A stretch of 5,291 nt of DNA from Clostridiales bacterium (lineage in GTDB: Bacteria; Bacillota; Clostridia; Tissierellales; Dethiosulfatibacteraceae): contig DMAP01000153.1 of the NCBI GenBank assembly GCA_003446975.1, forward strand, positions 1 to 5,291. Direction: 5' to 3'. How positions within the stretch are numbered: the stretch's first letter is position 1; each line of letters begins with the position of its first letter. Positions 1 through 5,291 of this stretch are shown here, one piece after another. Both the position numbers and the translations under genes were made by a program. The notes under the pieces were generated by a model. The model was not told the DNA's origin and made no database searches. It saw nothing but the letters and a program-made list of their open reading frames with translations.

Positions 1-188
1 TTTCTTTGTTTAATGTCAAGATAATCGATCAAGTCAAAGGCGCTCATCTTTTTTAGTCTTCCCATGTCGCTTTTTGAAACCTTTTTCAGTTTATATTTGT
101 CCGCAAGATCCAGATAAATAGTGAAGTTTATATCTTCTGTATCCGCTAAGGTACCATCGAAATCAAATATGACAAATTTATATTTCAT
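1..188 (-). CDS. HAD-superfamily hydrolase (phosphatase-like), N-terminal part, cut by window edge
   Basis: Only the first 62 residues are in the window; the gene continues beyond position 1. The protein opens with a hydrophobic strand followed by DFDGTLADTE (residues 9-18). This is HAD motif I (DxDGT): Asp9 is the expected nucleophile and Asp11 the general acid/base, with Mg2+ as the expected cofactor. The following helical stretch (about residues 19-62) is consistent with the start of an alpha-helical cap inserted after motif I, as in the phosphoglycolate phosphatase / beta-phosphoglucomutase group. The substrate cannot be told because the cap and motifs II-IV are missing. The ATG at 188-186 is preceded by a good ribosome binding site (GAGGGGA on the minus strand, about 193-199), which fixes the start. 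There is no signal peptide, so it is probably cytoplasmic. It is transcribed divergently from rnmV. The family call is secure; the specific function is open. Confidence 0.9.
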   Translation of the reverse strand, partial: MKYKFVIFDFDGTLADTEDINFTIYLDLADKYKLKKVSKSDMGRLKKMSAFDLIDYLDIKQR

Positions 189-219
189 TCTTTCCCCTCG
201 ATTATAGTTGTATATGGCT

Positions 220-249
220 AGTATACTACAGTTTTGTTTTTTAAATCAA
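220..249 (-). promoter_or_regulatory. Putative sigma-A-type promoter of the HAD hydrolase gene
   Basis: On the minus strand TTGATT (249-244) and TATACT (225-220) are separated by 18 bp and lie about 32 bp upstream of the ATG. A second TATAAT (206-201) is so close to the ribosome binding site that a transcript from it would start within that site, so the upstream pair is preferred. Predicted by eye only. Confidence 0.5.
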
Positions 250-268
250 ATAATATTGGCATTATTTG
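247..268. repeat. Inverted repeat in the divergent promoter region, possible operator
   Basis: CAAATAAT (247-254) and its exact reverse complement ATTATTTG (261-268) flank the 6-bp spacer ATTGGC. Outside the arms, ATCAA (245-249) and TTGAT (269-273) also mirror each other with a one-base shift. The repeat covers the putative -35 boxes of both divergent promoters, so a bound protein could affect both genes. The region is very AT-rich, so chance remains possible. Confidence 0.4.
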
Positions 269-285
269 TTGATATTAACTATAAT
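256..285 (+). promoter_or_regulatory. Putative sigma-A-type promoter of rnmV-rsmA
   Basis: TTGGCA (256-261) and a perfect TATAAT (280-285) are separated by 18 bp. Transcription would start at about 292, just upstream of the rnmV ribosome binding site GGGAGA (304-309). An alternative pair, TTGTTG (266-271) and TATAGA (288-293) with 16-bp spacing, is weaker. Confidence 0.6.
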
Positions 286-313
286 AGTATAGAATATAGG
301 ATTGGGAGACATA

Positions 314-874
314 ATGAGTAAATATAGAATTAAAGAAATAATTGTTGTAGAAGGGAAAGATGATATATCGGCTGTGAAGTCTGCTGTTGATGCGGAAGTG
401 ATTGCAACCAGCGGATTGGGATTAAATCCAAAAATTTTGAGTATGATCAGATCAGCAGCTGAGAAACAAGGTGTAATTGTTTTGACTGATCCTGATTTCC
501 CAGGCAACAAGATTCGTCAAATGCTCGATAGCGAAATAAAAAACCTCAAGCATGCCCACATATCTAAAGAACGCGCCAAGAAAAACGACAATATCGGTGT
601 GGAAAATGCCACGCCTGATGTGATTATTGATGCTTTAATTAATGCGAAAGCCATCACAGAAAACACTTCAGATATCTTCAGTGAAAAAGATTTGTATAAT
701 AATAGTCTGACCGGAACCTCAAATGCATCGCAGAGAAGGAGATTACTGGCTGAATCTTTGAATATAGGCTTCTGTTCCGCAAAACAGCTATTAAAGAGAC
801 TAAATCATTATTCTATCACAAGAGACGAGTTCGAAAAAGTCTTAAAGAAAGTGGATGAAACTTATGAGCGATAG
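314..874 (+). CDS. rnmV: Ribonuclease M5 (5S rRNA maturase)
   Basis: This 186-residue protein matches the usual RNase M5 length. RNase M5 is the Toprim-fold endonuclease that makes the final cuts in 5S rRNA precursors in low-GC Gram-positive bacteria; in Bacillus subtilis it acts with ribosomal protein L18. The Toprim signatures are present: VVEGKDD (residues 11-17) with the catalytic Glu13, then TDPDFPG (residues 58-64) with the acidic pair Asp59/Asp61 that binds metal. Other family motifs are GVENA (95-99), TGTSNASQRRRL (133-144) and KQLLKRL (157-163). The start is the ATG at 314, preceded by GGGAGA (304-309) at about 5 bases. An in-frame TTG at 302 would lie right against that site and would give a longer protein than the family norm, so I reject it. 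The 3' end overlaps rsmA, the conserved partner gene in Firmicutes. No key residue is missing. Confidence 0.96.
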   Translation: MSKYRIKEIIVVEGKDDISAVKSAVDAEVIATSGLGLNPKILSMIRSAAEKQGVIVLTDPDFPGNKIRQMLDSEIKNLKHAHISKERAKKNDNIGVENATPDVIIDALINAKAITENTSDIFSEKDLYNNSLTGTSNASQRRRLLAESLNIGFCSAKQLLKRLNHYSITRDEFEKVLKKVDETYER

Positions 875-1736
875 ACTTCATATACCAAGAATAACAAAAG
901 ATGTGCTGAAAAAATACAATTTTAACTTGACCAAAGGTCTTGGACAGAATTTTTTGGTTGACGGCAATGTCATTGATCATATTATTGGAGCGGCTGAGAT
1001 AACAGACAATGATTGTATCCTTGAAGTCGGTCCGGGGATAGGCACTTTGACCCAATATTTATGTGAAAAAGCAAAAAAAGTGGTTTCCATAGAAATAGAT
1101 CGCCAACTGGAAGAGATTCATCACGAAACCTTGCCTTACGCCAACCTTAAGCTTATTTATGCTGATTTCATGAAGGTGGATCTAACTGCTCTTTTTAATG
1201 AAAATTTCAAGAATGAGAATGTAAAAGTTGTGGCCAATATTCCCTATTATATAACGACACCTATTGTTATGCGCTTGCTGGAAGAAAAGTTGCCATTGGA
1301 CTCCATTACTGTGATGGTGCAAAAAGAAGTCGCCAATCGGTTCAGTTCTCCTCCCGGTTCGAAAGACTACGGTGCCATTACTGCTGTTATCCAGTATTAT
1401 GCTGATCCAAAACTAGCTTTTATTGTCCCAAAGACGGTTTTCATACCCCAACCAAAGGTAGATTCCGCTGTCATAGTGATGGAATTGCACAAAGAACCAC
1501 CTGTTCATGTGGTTGATGAGGCGATTTTTTTTAAACTTGTAAAAGGAGCTTTTGGTCAGAGAAGAAAGACCCTGGTAAATTCTGTTTCGGGCACCATTCC
1601 AGACATCAAAAAAGATGAGCTTCTGTCCATAATAACAAAGCTGGGTTTTAACCCAGCTATTAGAGGTGAAAAATTAAGTATTAATGATTTTGCACTGATT
1701 GCCAACGAACTGACCCAATCAGTCAAATCGATTTAG
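864..1736 (+). CDS. rsmA: 16S rRNA (adenine1518-N6/adenine1519-N6)-dimethyltransferase
   Basis: RsmA (KsgA) uses S-adenosylmethionine to dimethylate two adjacent adenines in the helix 45 loop of 16S rRNA late in 30S assembly; its loss classically gives kasugamycin resistance. With the 864 start the protein has 290 residues, the normal length. Visible motifs are LGQNFL (26-31), the SAM loop EVGPGIG (54-60), EID (77-79) at the end of strand 2, and the catalytic NIPYY (125-129). The C-terminal domain has the family motifs VPKTVFIPQPKVDSAV (188-203) and FGQRRKTL (230-237). Two starts are possible, ATG 855 and ATG 864. Both have weak ribosome binding sites (AAAGAAAGTGG lies just upstream). I chose 864 because the ten residues before TKDVLKKY then match the B. 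subtilis protein. It overlaps rnmV by 11 bases (20 with the other start), which suggests translational coupling. Its last four bases overlap the 3' end of iorB on the other strand. Confidence 0.97.
   Translation: MSDRLHIPRITKDVLKKYNFNLTKGLGQNFLVDGNVIDHIIGAAEITDNDCILEVGPGIGTLTQYLCEKAKKVVSIEIDRQLEEIHHETLPYANLKLIYADFMKVDLTALFNENFKNENVKVVANIPYYITTPIVMRLLEEKLPLDSITVMVQKEVANRFSSPPGSKDYGAITAVIQYYADPKLAFIVPKTVFIPQPKVDSAVIVMELHKEPPVHVVDEAIFFKLVKGAFGQRRKTLVNSVSGTIPDIKKDELLSIITKLGFNPAIRGEKLSINDFALIANELTQSVKSI
1629..1658 (-). terminator. Candidate intrinsic terminator of iorAB, inside rsmA
   Basis: AGCTGGGTTTTAACCCAGCT (1639-1658) forms a perfect stem of 7-9 bp (arms AGCTGGGTT / AACCCAGCT). Read on the minus strand it is followed by TTGTTATTAT (1638-1629), seven T in ten, which suits an intrinsic terminator 74 bases after the iorB stop. 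On the plus strand it is followed by ATTAGAGGTG, with no T-run, so it should not end rsmA transcription. In rsmA the same bases encode part of the ordinary KLGFNPAIRGE motif, so part of the symmetry may come from coding constraint. Confidence 0.5.
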
Positions 1737-2302
1737 AGATAATAACCATATTCAAATGCTTTAAGATTCTCATCTAAAAATTTTCCAGGTACGCTATTTT
1801 TTATAGCTTCAATCCAGAACTTCTCTGATATGTCTGTGTTTTTGGCTAAGATTCCTATCAACAGGATGTTTGCTACCTTATCAGTTCCAATTTCCTTGCT
1901 CTTATCGATCGCATTCAAAGCGATTACGCGGTGGTTTTTCTTGAAAACATCTATGATATTTTGCGGATAAGCCTCTTGCTCCGCAATCACAGGAACAAGC
2001 GGTATCCGATATTCATTCAATATAGCCAACCCGTTATCCTTTAGGGATGCCTTCCATCTTAAGGCCTCAAGCAGTTCCATCCCCAACAAAATATCAGCAT
2101 CTGCAATGTCAATATTAGGTGAATGGATTTTTTTTCCTATTTTTACGCTCCCCCAAACTCTGCCACCTCTTTGGGCCAATCCGACCACATCATTGCTCTT
2201 AACATCAAAGCCACTACCCATAGCCGCCTCACATATTATTTTGGTGGTGAGGATAAGCCCTTGACCACCCACTCCTGCGATAATGATATTATACTGACTC
2301 AT
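1733..2302 (-). CDS. iorB: Indolepyruvate:ferredoxin oxidoreductase, beta subunit
   Basis: IorB is the small subunit of the cytoplasmic enzyme that oxidatively decarboxylates aryl pyruvates (indolepyruvate, phenylpyruvate, hydroxyphenylpyruvate) to aryl-acetyl-CoA and CO2, reducing ferredoxin. It corresponds to the gamma domain of 2-oxoacid:ferredoxin oxidoreductases. At 189 residues it has the normal length. The N-terminal beta strand and glycine loop IIAGVGGQG (7-15) and the segment GLAQRGGRVWGSVKIG (41-56) are the hallmark motifs of this domain; ADADILLGMELLEALR (67-82) also fits. It has a single cysteine (Cys24), so no iron-sulfur cluster is expected. The ATG overlaps the iorA stop codon (ATGA, 2302-2299). 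A strong ribosome binding site, AAGGAGGGG, lies in the last codons of iorA, so translation is probably coupled. At the 3' end its TAA shares bases with the rsmA stop codon on the opposite strand. Confidence 0.95.
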   Translation of the reverse strand: MSQYNIIIAGVGGQGLILTTKIICEAAMGSGFDVKSNDVVGLAQRGGRVWGSVKIGKKIHSPNIDIADADILLGMELLEALRWKASLKDNGLAILNEYRIPLVPVIAEQEAYPQNIIDVFKKNHRVIALNAIDKSKEIGTDKVANILLIGILAKNTDISEKFWIEAIKNSVPGKFLDENLKAFEYGYYL

Positions 2303-4092
2303 TCTGTCCCCTCCTTTGTTCTTTTAATGGCATTGACCGGACAAACCTGAGCACAGACAGAACAACCCACACACATGTCCCCGTTAATGGAAGATTTGAG
2401 CTTTTCTATTCCTTCGTATGATTTCATCGCTATCGGTGGACAGTTGGTTTTAACACAGCTCCTGCAACCGATGCATATAGTAGGATCAACGTAAAATGGC
2501 GTATCTTTTATTTTGAAATTCAAGGCACATGGTCTAGTCGTAATGACAATGGACAGTCCCTCATGCTTGAGCTCTTCATTGATTGTTTTGGAAGCCTCCT
2601 TGTACTTGAACTGATCAACAACCTTTAATCGTTCAAATCCCATGGTCTTAACAATATTTTCAATACTGACATGCATATCGAATTGACTTCCGTATTTTCC
2701 TGTCCCAGCATTTGGTTGGCCTCCAGTCATGGCGGTAGTTCCATTATCAAGAATGATAAGGGTCATATTGTAAGACTTATCCAATTGATGAAGCATATTC
2801 AGCAAGCTTGGCATGCCTGAATGATAAAAAGTCCCGTCTCCAATCACAGCCACTAAAGGTTCTTTTTTGCCAGCGATTGTATAAGCCTTAGACATCCCCT
2901 TCATGATTCCGATACAAGCCCCCATGCTGATGATAGAATTTAAGATGTTAAGAGGTGGCAACACAGCCATTGAATAACAACCTATATCTCCTATGACACT
3001 GGATTTTGCCTTTTTCAGGATATCAAACACCGGTCTGTGGGGACATCCAGCACAAAACATTGGAACTCTTCCAACGGTCTCTTCGATTTCAACGGACTTA
3101 GAATCGATATCATTTATGATACCCGCTTTTAACAAACCTGCTTTAATATCTTCCACGCCAAGCTCTCCGGAAAAGCTAAAAAATTCTTTGCCGCTGCATT
3201 TGATGCCATTTGCTTTCATTTCGTTTTCAATGAAAGGCATCAGTTCCTCGAGGACTAGTACTTTTTTATATTTCTTGGACAGCTCCTTAAGTGTTCTTAT
3301 TGGCAATGGATACACCATTCCTAGTTTATAGATGCTCACCTCAAGATTTAGTTCTTTAAGATTATGGTACATCAAACCGGATGTAACAATCAAGACATCA
3401 CTTTTCTCTGTCTCTTCCAATCGATTCACGCTAATCGTATTGGCATAATCGGATAATTTAATCAGACGTTCCTGCATGTCAAATTGCTTCTGGAAAGTGT
3501 TTGGTGGTATCATCCCATAGTCTTCCAGTTTTTTTGTGAAACCGGATATGTTATGATCTTCTTTTTCTGATAATTCAACAATACTGCGAGAGTGGCAAAC
3601 TCTGCTTGTAATTCTCAAAAGCACCGGTGAATTGTAGTCTTCACTTAATTTAAGACCTATTTTGACAAAATCCTTTGCCTCCTGACTATCGCTAGGATCC
3701 AGTATTGGCATATTGGCAAATTTGCCAAAAAATCGATTGTCCTGTTCATTTTGGGAACTTAGCATGCCAGGGTCATCCCCGGTAACCAATATAAATCCAC
3801 CGTTTATGCGGGTCTGCGTGAAGGTCATCAACGGATCCGCACATACATTGACACCAACATGCTTCATGGAAACAAGCGTTCTGGCACCTGTAAATGATGC
3901 CCCAATGCCAACCTCCAAAGCGACCTTCTCGTTTACTGAAAATTCAGAATAAATATCTGGGTACTCAGTATTCAGTGTATGCATTATTTCCACAGTAGGC
4001 GATCCGGGAAAACTGGCAGCTACCGCACCTCCTGCTTCATAGAACCCTCTAGCTATAGCGGCATTTCCTGATAAAACTTCCTTTTTCTTCAA
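2299..4092 (-). CDS. iorA: Indolepyruvate:ferredoxin oxidoreductase, alpha subunit
   Basis: This 597-residue protein is the large subunit of the same enzyme as IorB, carrying thiamine diphosphate (TPP) and iron-sulfur clusters, and has the family length. The N-terminal pyrimidine-binding domain contains GNAAIARG (9-16), PGSPT (29-33), VNEKVALE (53-60; Glu55 is the likely TPP-activating acid) and MKHVGVNVCADPL (76-88). A connecting region (about 170-340) follows. The TPP pyrophosphate domain has FCAGCPHRP (346-354), GDIGCYS (368-374), GDGTF (418-422) and LDNGTTAMTGGQPNAG (448-463), a GDG...N thiamine motif. The C-terminus is a 2[4Fe-4S] ferredoxin domain: Cys540/543/546/551 (Cx2Cx2Cx4CP) and Cys574/577/580/584 (Cx2Cx2Cx3CP). 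The start is a TTG at 4092-4090 behind a near-perfect GAGGAGGTG; the next in-frame Met is residue 37, too far inside the domain. iorB follows with a 4-base overlap. The role is probably fermentation of aromatic amino acids or, in reverse, their synthesis from aryl acetates. Confidence 0.97.
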   Translation of the reverse strand: MKKKEVLSGNAAIARGFYEAGGAVAASFPGSPTVEIMHTLNTEYPDIYSEFSVNEKVALEVGIGASFTGARTLVSMKHVGVNVCADPLMTFTQTRINGGFILVTGDDPGMLSSQNEQDNRFFGKFANMPILDPSDSQEAKDFVKIGLKLSEDYNSPVLLRITSRVCHSRSIVELSEKEDHNISGFTKKLEDYGMIPPNTFQKQFDMQERLIKLSDYANTISVNRLEETEKSDVLIVTSGLMYHNLKELNLEVSIYKLGMVYPLPIRTLKELSKKYKKVLVLEELMPFIENEMKANGIKCSGKEFFSFSGELGVEDIKAGLLKAGIINDIDSKSVEIEETVGRVPMFCAGCPHRPVFDILKKAKSSVIGDIGCYSMAVLPPLNILNSIISMGACIGIMKGMSKAYTIAGKKEPLVAVIGDGTFYHSGMPSLLNMLHQLDKSYNMTLIILDNGTTAMTGGQPNAGTGKYGSQFDMHVSIENIVKTMGFERLKVVDQFKYKEASKTINEELKHEGLSIVITTRPCALNFKIKDTPFYVDPTICIGCRSCVKTNCPPIAMKSYEGIEKLKSSINGDMCVGCSVCAQVCPVNAIKRTKEGTE

Positions 4093-4098
4093 ACTAAC

Positions 4099-4107
4099 AC
4101 CTCCTCA
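4099..4107 (-). promoter_or_regulatory. Strong ribosome binding site that decides the TTG start of iorA
   Basis: The minus strand reads GAGGAGGTG then TTAG and the TTG codon at 4092. The GGAGG core lies 7 bases from the start, near the optimum. It supports a rare TTG start where no nearby ATG exists in frame. Confidence 0.85.
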
Positions 4108-4109
4108 AA

Positions 4110-4140
4110 TCCAATTATATCACGCAGCTCTAGAATTGGA
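4110..4140. repeat. Inverted repeat spanning the iorA promoter, possible operator
   Basis: TCCAATT (4110-4116) and AATTGGA (4134-4140) are exact reverse complements separated by 17 bp. The arms overlap the -10 box and the edge of the -35 box of the putative iorA promoter, a layout expected for a dimeric repressor site. The 17-bp spacer is too long for a good terminator hairpin and no T-run follows on either strand. The arms are short, so this is tentative. Confidence 0.35.
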
Positions 4141-4143
4141 CAA
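4114..4143 (-). promoter_or_regulatory. Putative promoter of iorAB, extended -10 type
   Basis: On the minus strand TTGTCC (4143-4138) and a perfect TATAAT (4119-4114) are 18 bp apart, and TGA directly before the -10 gives the extended form TGnTATAAT. The predicted start at about 4107 leaves a leader of roughly 15 bases that just includes the ribosome binding site, so there is no room for a riboswitch or attenuator. The promoter lies within the 67-base gap after the upstream gene. Confidence 0.6.
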
Positions 4144-4159
4144 CTCTTTGGGAATTAGT

Positions 4160-5164
4160 TCAATCGATCCTCAAAATTTCGAGAATATCCTTAACGTATT
4201 GCTCGCCTTTGCAGACAGCGTGATTTGAATTTGTATAGATGGCGTTCTGGCTCAATATGATATTGTGTTCATAGCTTTCCAGCATGATGTATGCGCATTC
4301 ATCAATATTCATAACCTGTTCTTCAAGCTTTTCAAACTGTAGATTTTTGATATAATCAATCAATGCTGCTATGATACCAGTGTCGCTAATAATGACTTTT
4401 CCCTCATAATTATCCTTAAAATAAAACGCCACCTCGTTTATTGTCTCCTTGTTCAAATTCCAATAAGGATGATAGTCTCCAACGACCTGATCAACTTTCA
4501 TCACAATCATAATTGGTTCTTTAATATTGTTCACGGTAGCATACCCACGGATTGTCATACTTAAATGTTTATCGTAATGAATGCTTTGAAAATGAAGTTC
4601 TCCAGGTTCGATGATTTCGCCGAAGTCATCCACTTTGAAATCCTCATTATAGCTACTGCTGCTTCTTGAAGAAGTGCTCATTTCACTAGGTTCGATAGAC
4701 TTTTCGGAAGTCTGCCTGATGCTTTCCTCACTAAAATACTTCCATGCGAAATCGTTCAGTATCTGCCCATAGTAACTGCGGCTACTTTGACGTCTATCAT
4801 TCCCAAGTATGATAAAATCACTCTCCACATTGGGTCTCCAGATTTCCATTATTAGAATTCCTTCATAAAATAACACTTCATCCACCTCTCCAAGTTTGAA
4901 TATTCTGTAGGTGATATGAGCTGATGTGTTAAGTTTCTGTCTATAGTCATCCATGTTTTCTGATAGTTCTGCCTGATGAACACGAAGTCGGAATGCATCC
5001 TTTTCCAAAGCTATTTCCAATCCATTCAAATTGGACGATGCAATATTTTCAATTTGTTTATCTATCTCAGCTTTTAGTTTTCTGTTGTCACTACTAGTAT
5101 TAAAACCTATGCCCAGAAGTATGGAAACAAGAATCACTAATAATATGATTGCTTTCTTACCCAT
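4160..5164 (-). CDS. Hypothetical membrane-anchored extracytoplasmic protein
   Basis: I do not recognise this 334-residue protein. Residues 2-4 are GKK, followed by a hydrophobic segment (about 5-20) that is either an uncleaved anchor or a Sec signal peptide; there is no lipobox cysteine. The rest is hydrophilic and probably faces outside. A charged helical stretch (about 25-80) comes next, then a beta-rich part (about 81-150). A serine-rich linker follows (about 152-173, including STSSRSSSS), then a second mixed alpha/beta part (about 178-334). This suggests two small domains joined by a flexible linker. There are only two cysteines (290 and 318) and no catalytic motif that I can name. The ATG at 5164 follows a strong GGGAGGT site (5170-5176, about 6 bases away). 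A TTG at 5218 would extend the frame, but it overlaps a putative -10 box and has no ribosome binding site. It lies 67 bases upstream of iorA on the same strand with no visible terminator between. A functional link to IOR is not supported. Confidence 0.8.
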   Translation of the reverse strand: MGKKAIILLVILVSILLGIGFNTSSDNRKLKAEIDKQIENIASSNLNGLEIALEKDAFRLRVHQAELSENMDDYRQKLNTSAHITYRIFKLGEVDEVLFYEGILIMEIWRPNVESDFIILGNDRRQSSRSYYGQILNDFAWKYFSEESIRQTSEKSIEPSEMSTSSRSSSSYNEDFKVDDFGEIIEPGELHFQSIHYDKHLSMTIRGYATVNNIKEPIMIVMKVDQVVGDYHPYWNLNKETINEVAFYFKDNYEGKVIISDTGIIAALIDYIKNLQFEKLEEQVMNIDECAYIMLESYEHNIILSQNAIYTNSNHAVCKGEQYVKDILEILRID

Positions 5165-5204
5165 GCAATACCTCCCAATCAAACCATATCTATTTATGAC
5201 GAAC

Positions 5205-5213
5205 ATTATACCA
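5205..5213 (-). promoter_or_regulatory. Putative extended -10 promoter of the hypothetical gene
   Basis: The minus strand reads TGGTATAAT (5213-5205), a perfect -10 with the TGn extension. No good -35 lies 16-18 bp upstream. It would give a leader of about 34 bases before the ATG at 5164. Confidence 0.5.
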
Positions 5214-5243
5214 TTCAAGTTCCTTTGCTATCCTTATCATTTA

Positions 5244-5272
5244 GTTATATAATAAGTTTGTGGGTGAATCAA
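5244..5272 (-). promoter_or_regulatory. Second candidate promoter upstream of the hypothetical gene
   Basis: On the minus strand TTGATT (5272-5267) and TATAAC (5249-5244) are 17 bp apart. It is weaker in the -10 than the site at 5205-5213 but has a better -35. The two may act as tandem promoters, or one may be chance in AT-rich DNA. Confidence 0.3.
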
Positions 5273-5291
5273 CAGGGTTCTTGGGTTCAGA

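Noticed and set aside
302..313. TTG at 302 as the start of rnmV
   Set aside because: The GGGAGA ribosome binding site overlaps this codon, and the ATG at 314 gives the exact length typical of RNase M5.
1793..1807. Hairpin GCTAT-TTTTT-ATAGC as a terminator for rsmA
   Set aside because: The stem is only 5 bp with low GC and no T-run follows it on the plus strand.
2123..2350. Plus-strand open frames opposite iorB, iorA and the hypothetical gene (also at 2993-3331, 3713-3952 and 5031-5252), and minus-strand frames at 262-510 and 816-1055
   Set aside because: They lie mostly antisense to strongly supported genes, lack convincing ribosome binding sites, and their translations show no family motifs.
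3213..3236. Inverted repeat CTTTCATT / AATGAAAG inside iorA
   Set aside because: It is weak, AT-rich, has an 8-base spacer and no T-run, and is well explained by coding sequence.
5165..5218. TTG at 5218 as the start of the hypothetical gene
   Set aside because: The extension would overlap a perfect extended -10 element, has no ribosome binding site, and places extra residues before an otherwise ideal N-terminal membrane segment. The ATG at 5164 has a strong site.
5275..5288. Direct repeat GGGTTC-TT-GGGTTC near the right edge
   Set aside because: Two 6-base copies at the window edge are too short to support a repeat element or operator.
5241..5291. C-terminal tail of an upstream minus-strand gene (16 open codons from the right edge to a TAA at 5243-5241)
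   Set aside because: A 16-codon open stretch is common by chance, a second frame is also open there, and the tail (SEPKNPVDSPTNLLYN) matches nothing I recognise. More sequence to the right would settle it.

Overview
The window looks like the chromosome of a low-GC, anaerobic Gram-positive bacterium, most likely a member of the Clostridia. Three things point there: an AT-rich background with strong GGAGG-type ribosome binding sites, the RNase M5 gene (rnmV, typical of Firmicutes) directly before rsmA/ksgA, and an oxygen-sensitive indolepyruvate:ferredoxin oxidoreductase. No species can be named from this sequence alone.

Layout. Positions 1-188 (minus) hold the N-terminal 62 residues of a HAD-family phosphatase that runs off the left edge. 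Positions 189-313 are a divergent promoter region with an 8-bp-arm inverted repeat lying over both putative -35 boxes. Positions 314-874 (rnmV) and 864-1736 (rsmA) form an overlapping plus-strand pair for 5S rRNA maturation and 16S rRNA dimethylation. Positions 4092-1733 on the minus strand hold iorA and iorB, which overlap by ATGA and encode the two subunits of indolepyruvate:ferredoxin oxidoreductase. The 3' ends of rsmA and iorB converge and share 4 bp, and the best terminator candidate for iorAB lies inside the rsmA coding sequence. Positions 5164-4160 (minus) encode an unrecognised 334-residue protein with one N-terminal membrane segment and a serine-rich linker. The last 127 bases contain its likely promoters and no supported gene.

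How the genes work together. RnmV and RsmA both act on ribosomal RNA, and their overlap suggests coupled translation. IorA and IorB form one enzyme that converts aryl pyruvates from aromatic amino acid transamination into aryl-acetyl-CoA, CO2 and reduced ferredoxin. iorA has a credible promoter of its own, but no terminator is visible between it and the unknown gene upstream, so read-through is possible.

I do not see a convincing new multi-gene system here. The points most worth a second look are the convergent rsmA/iorB arrangement with its intragenic hairpin, the inverted repeats in the two promoter regions, the cysteine set in the IorA thiamine domain, and the uncharacterised anchored protein.
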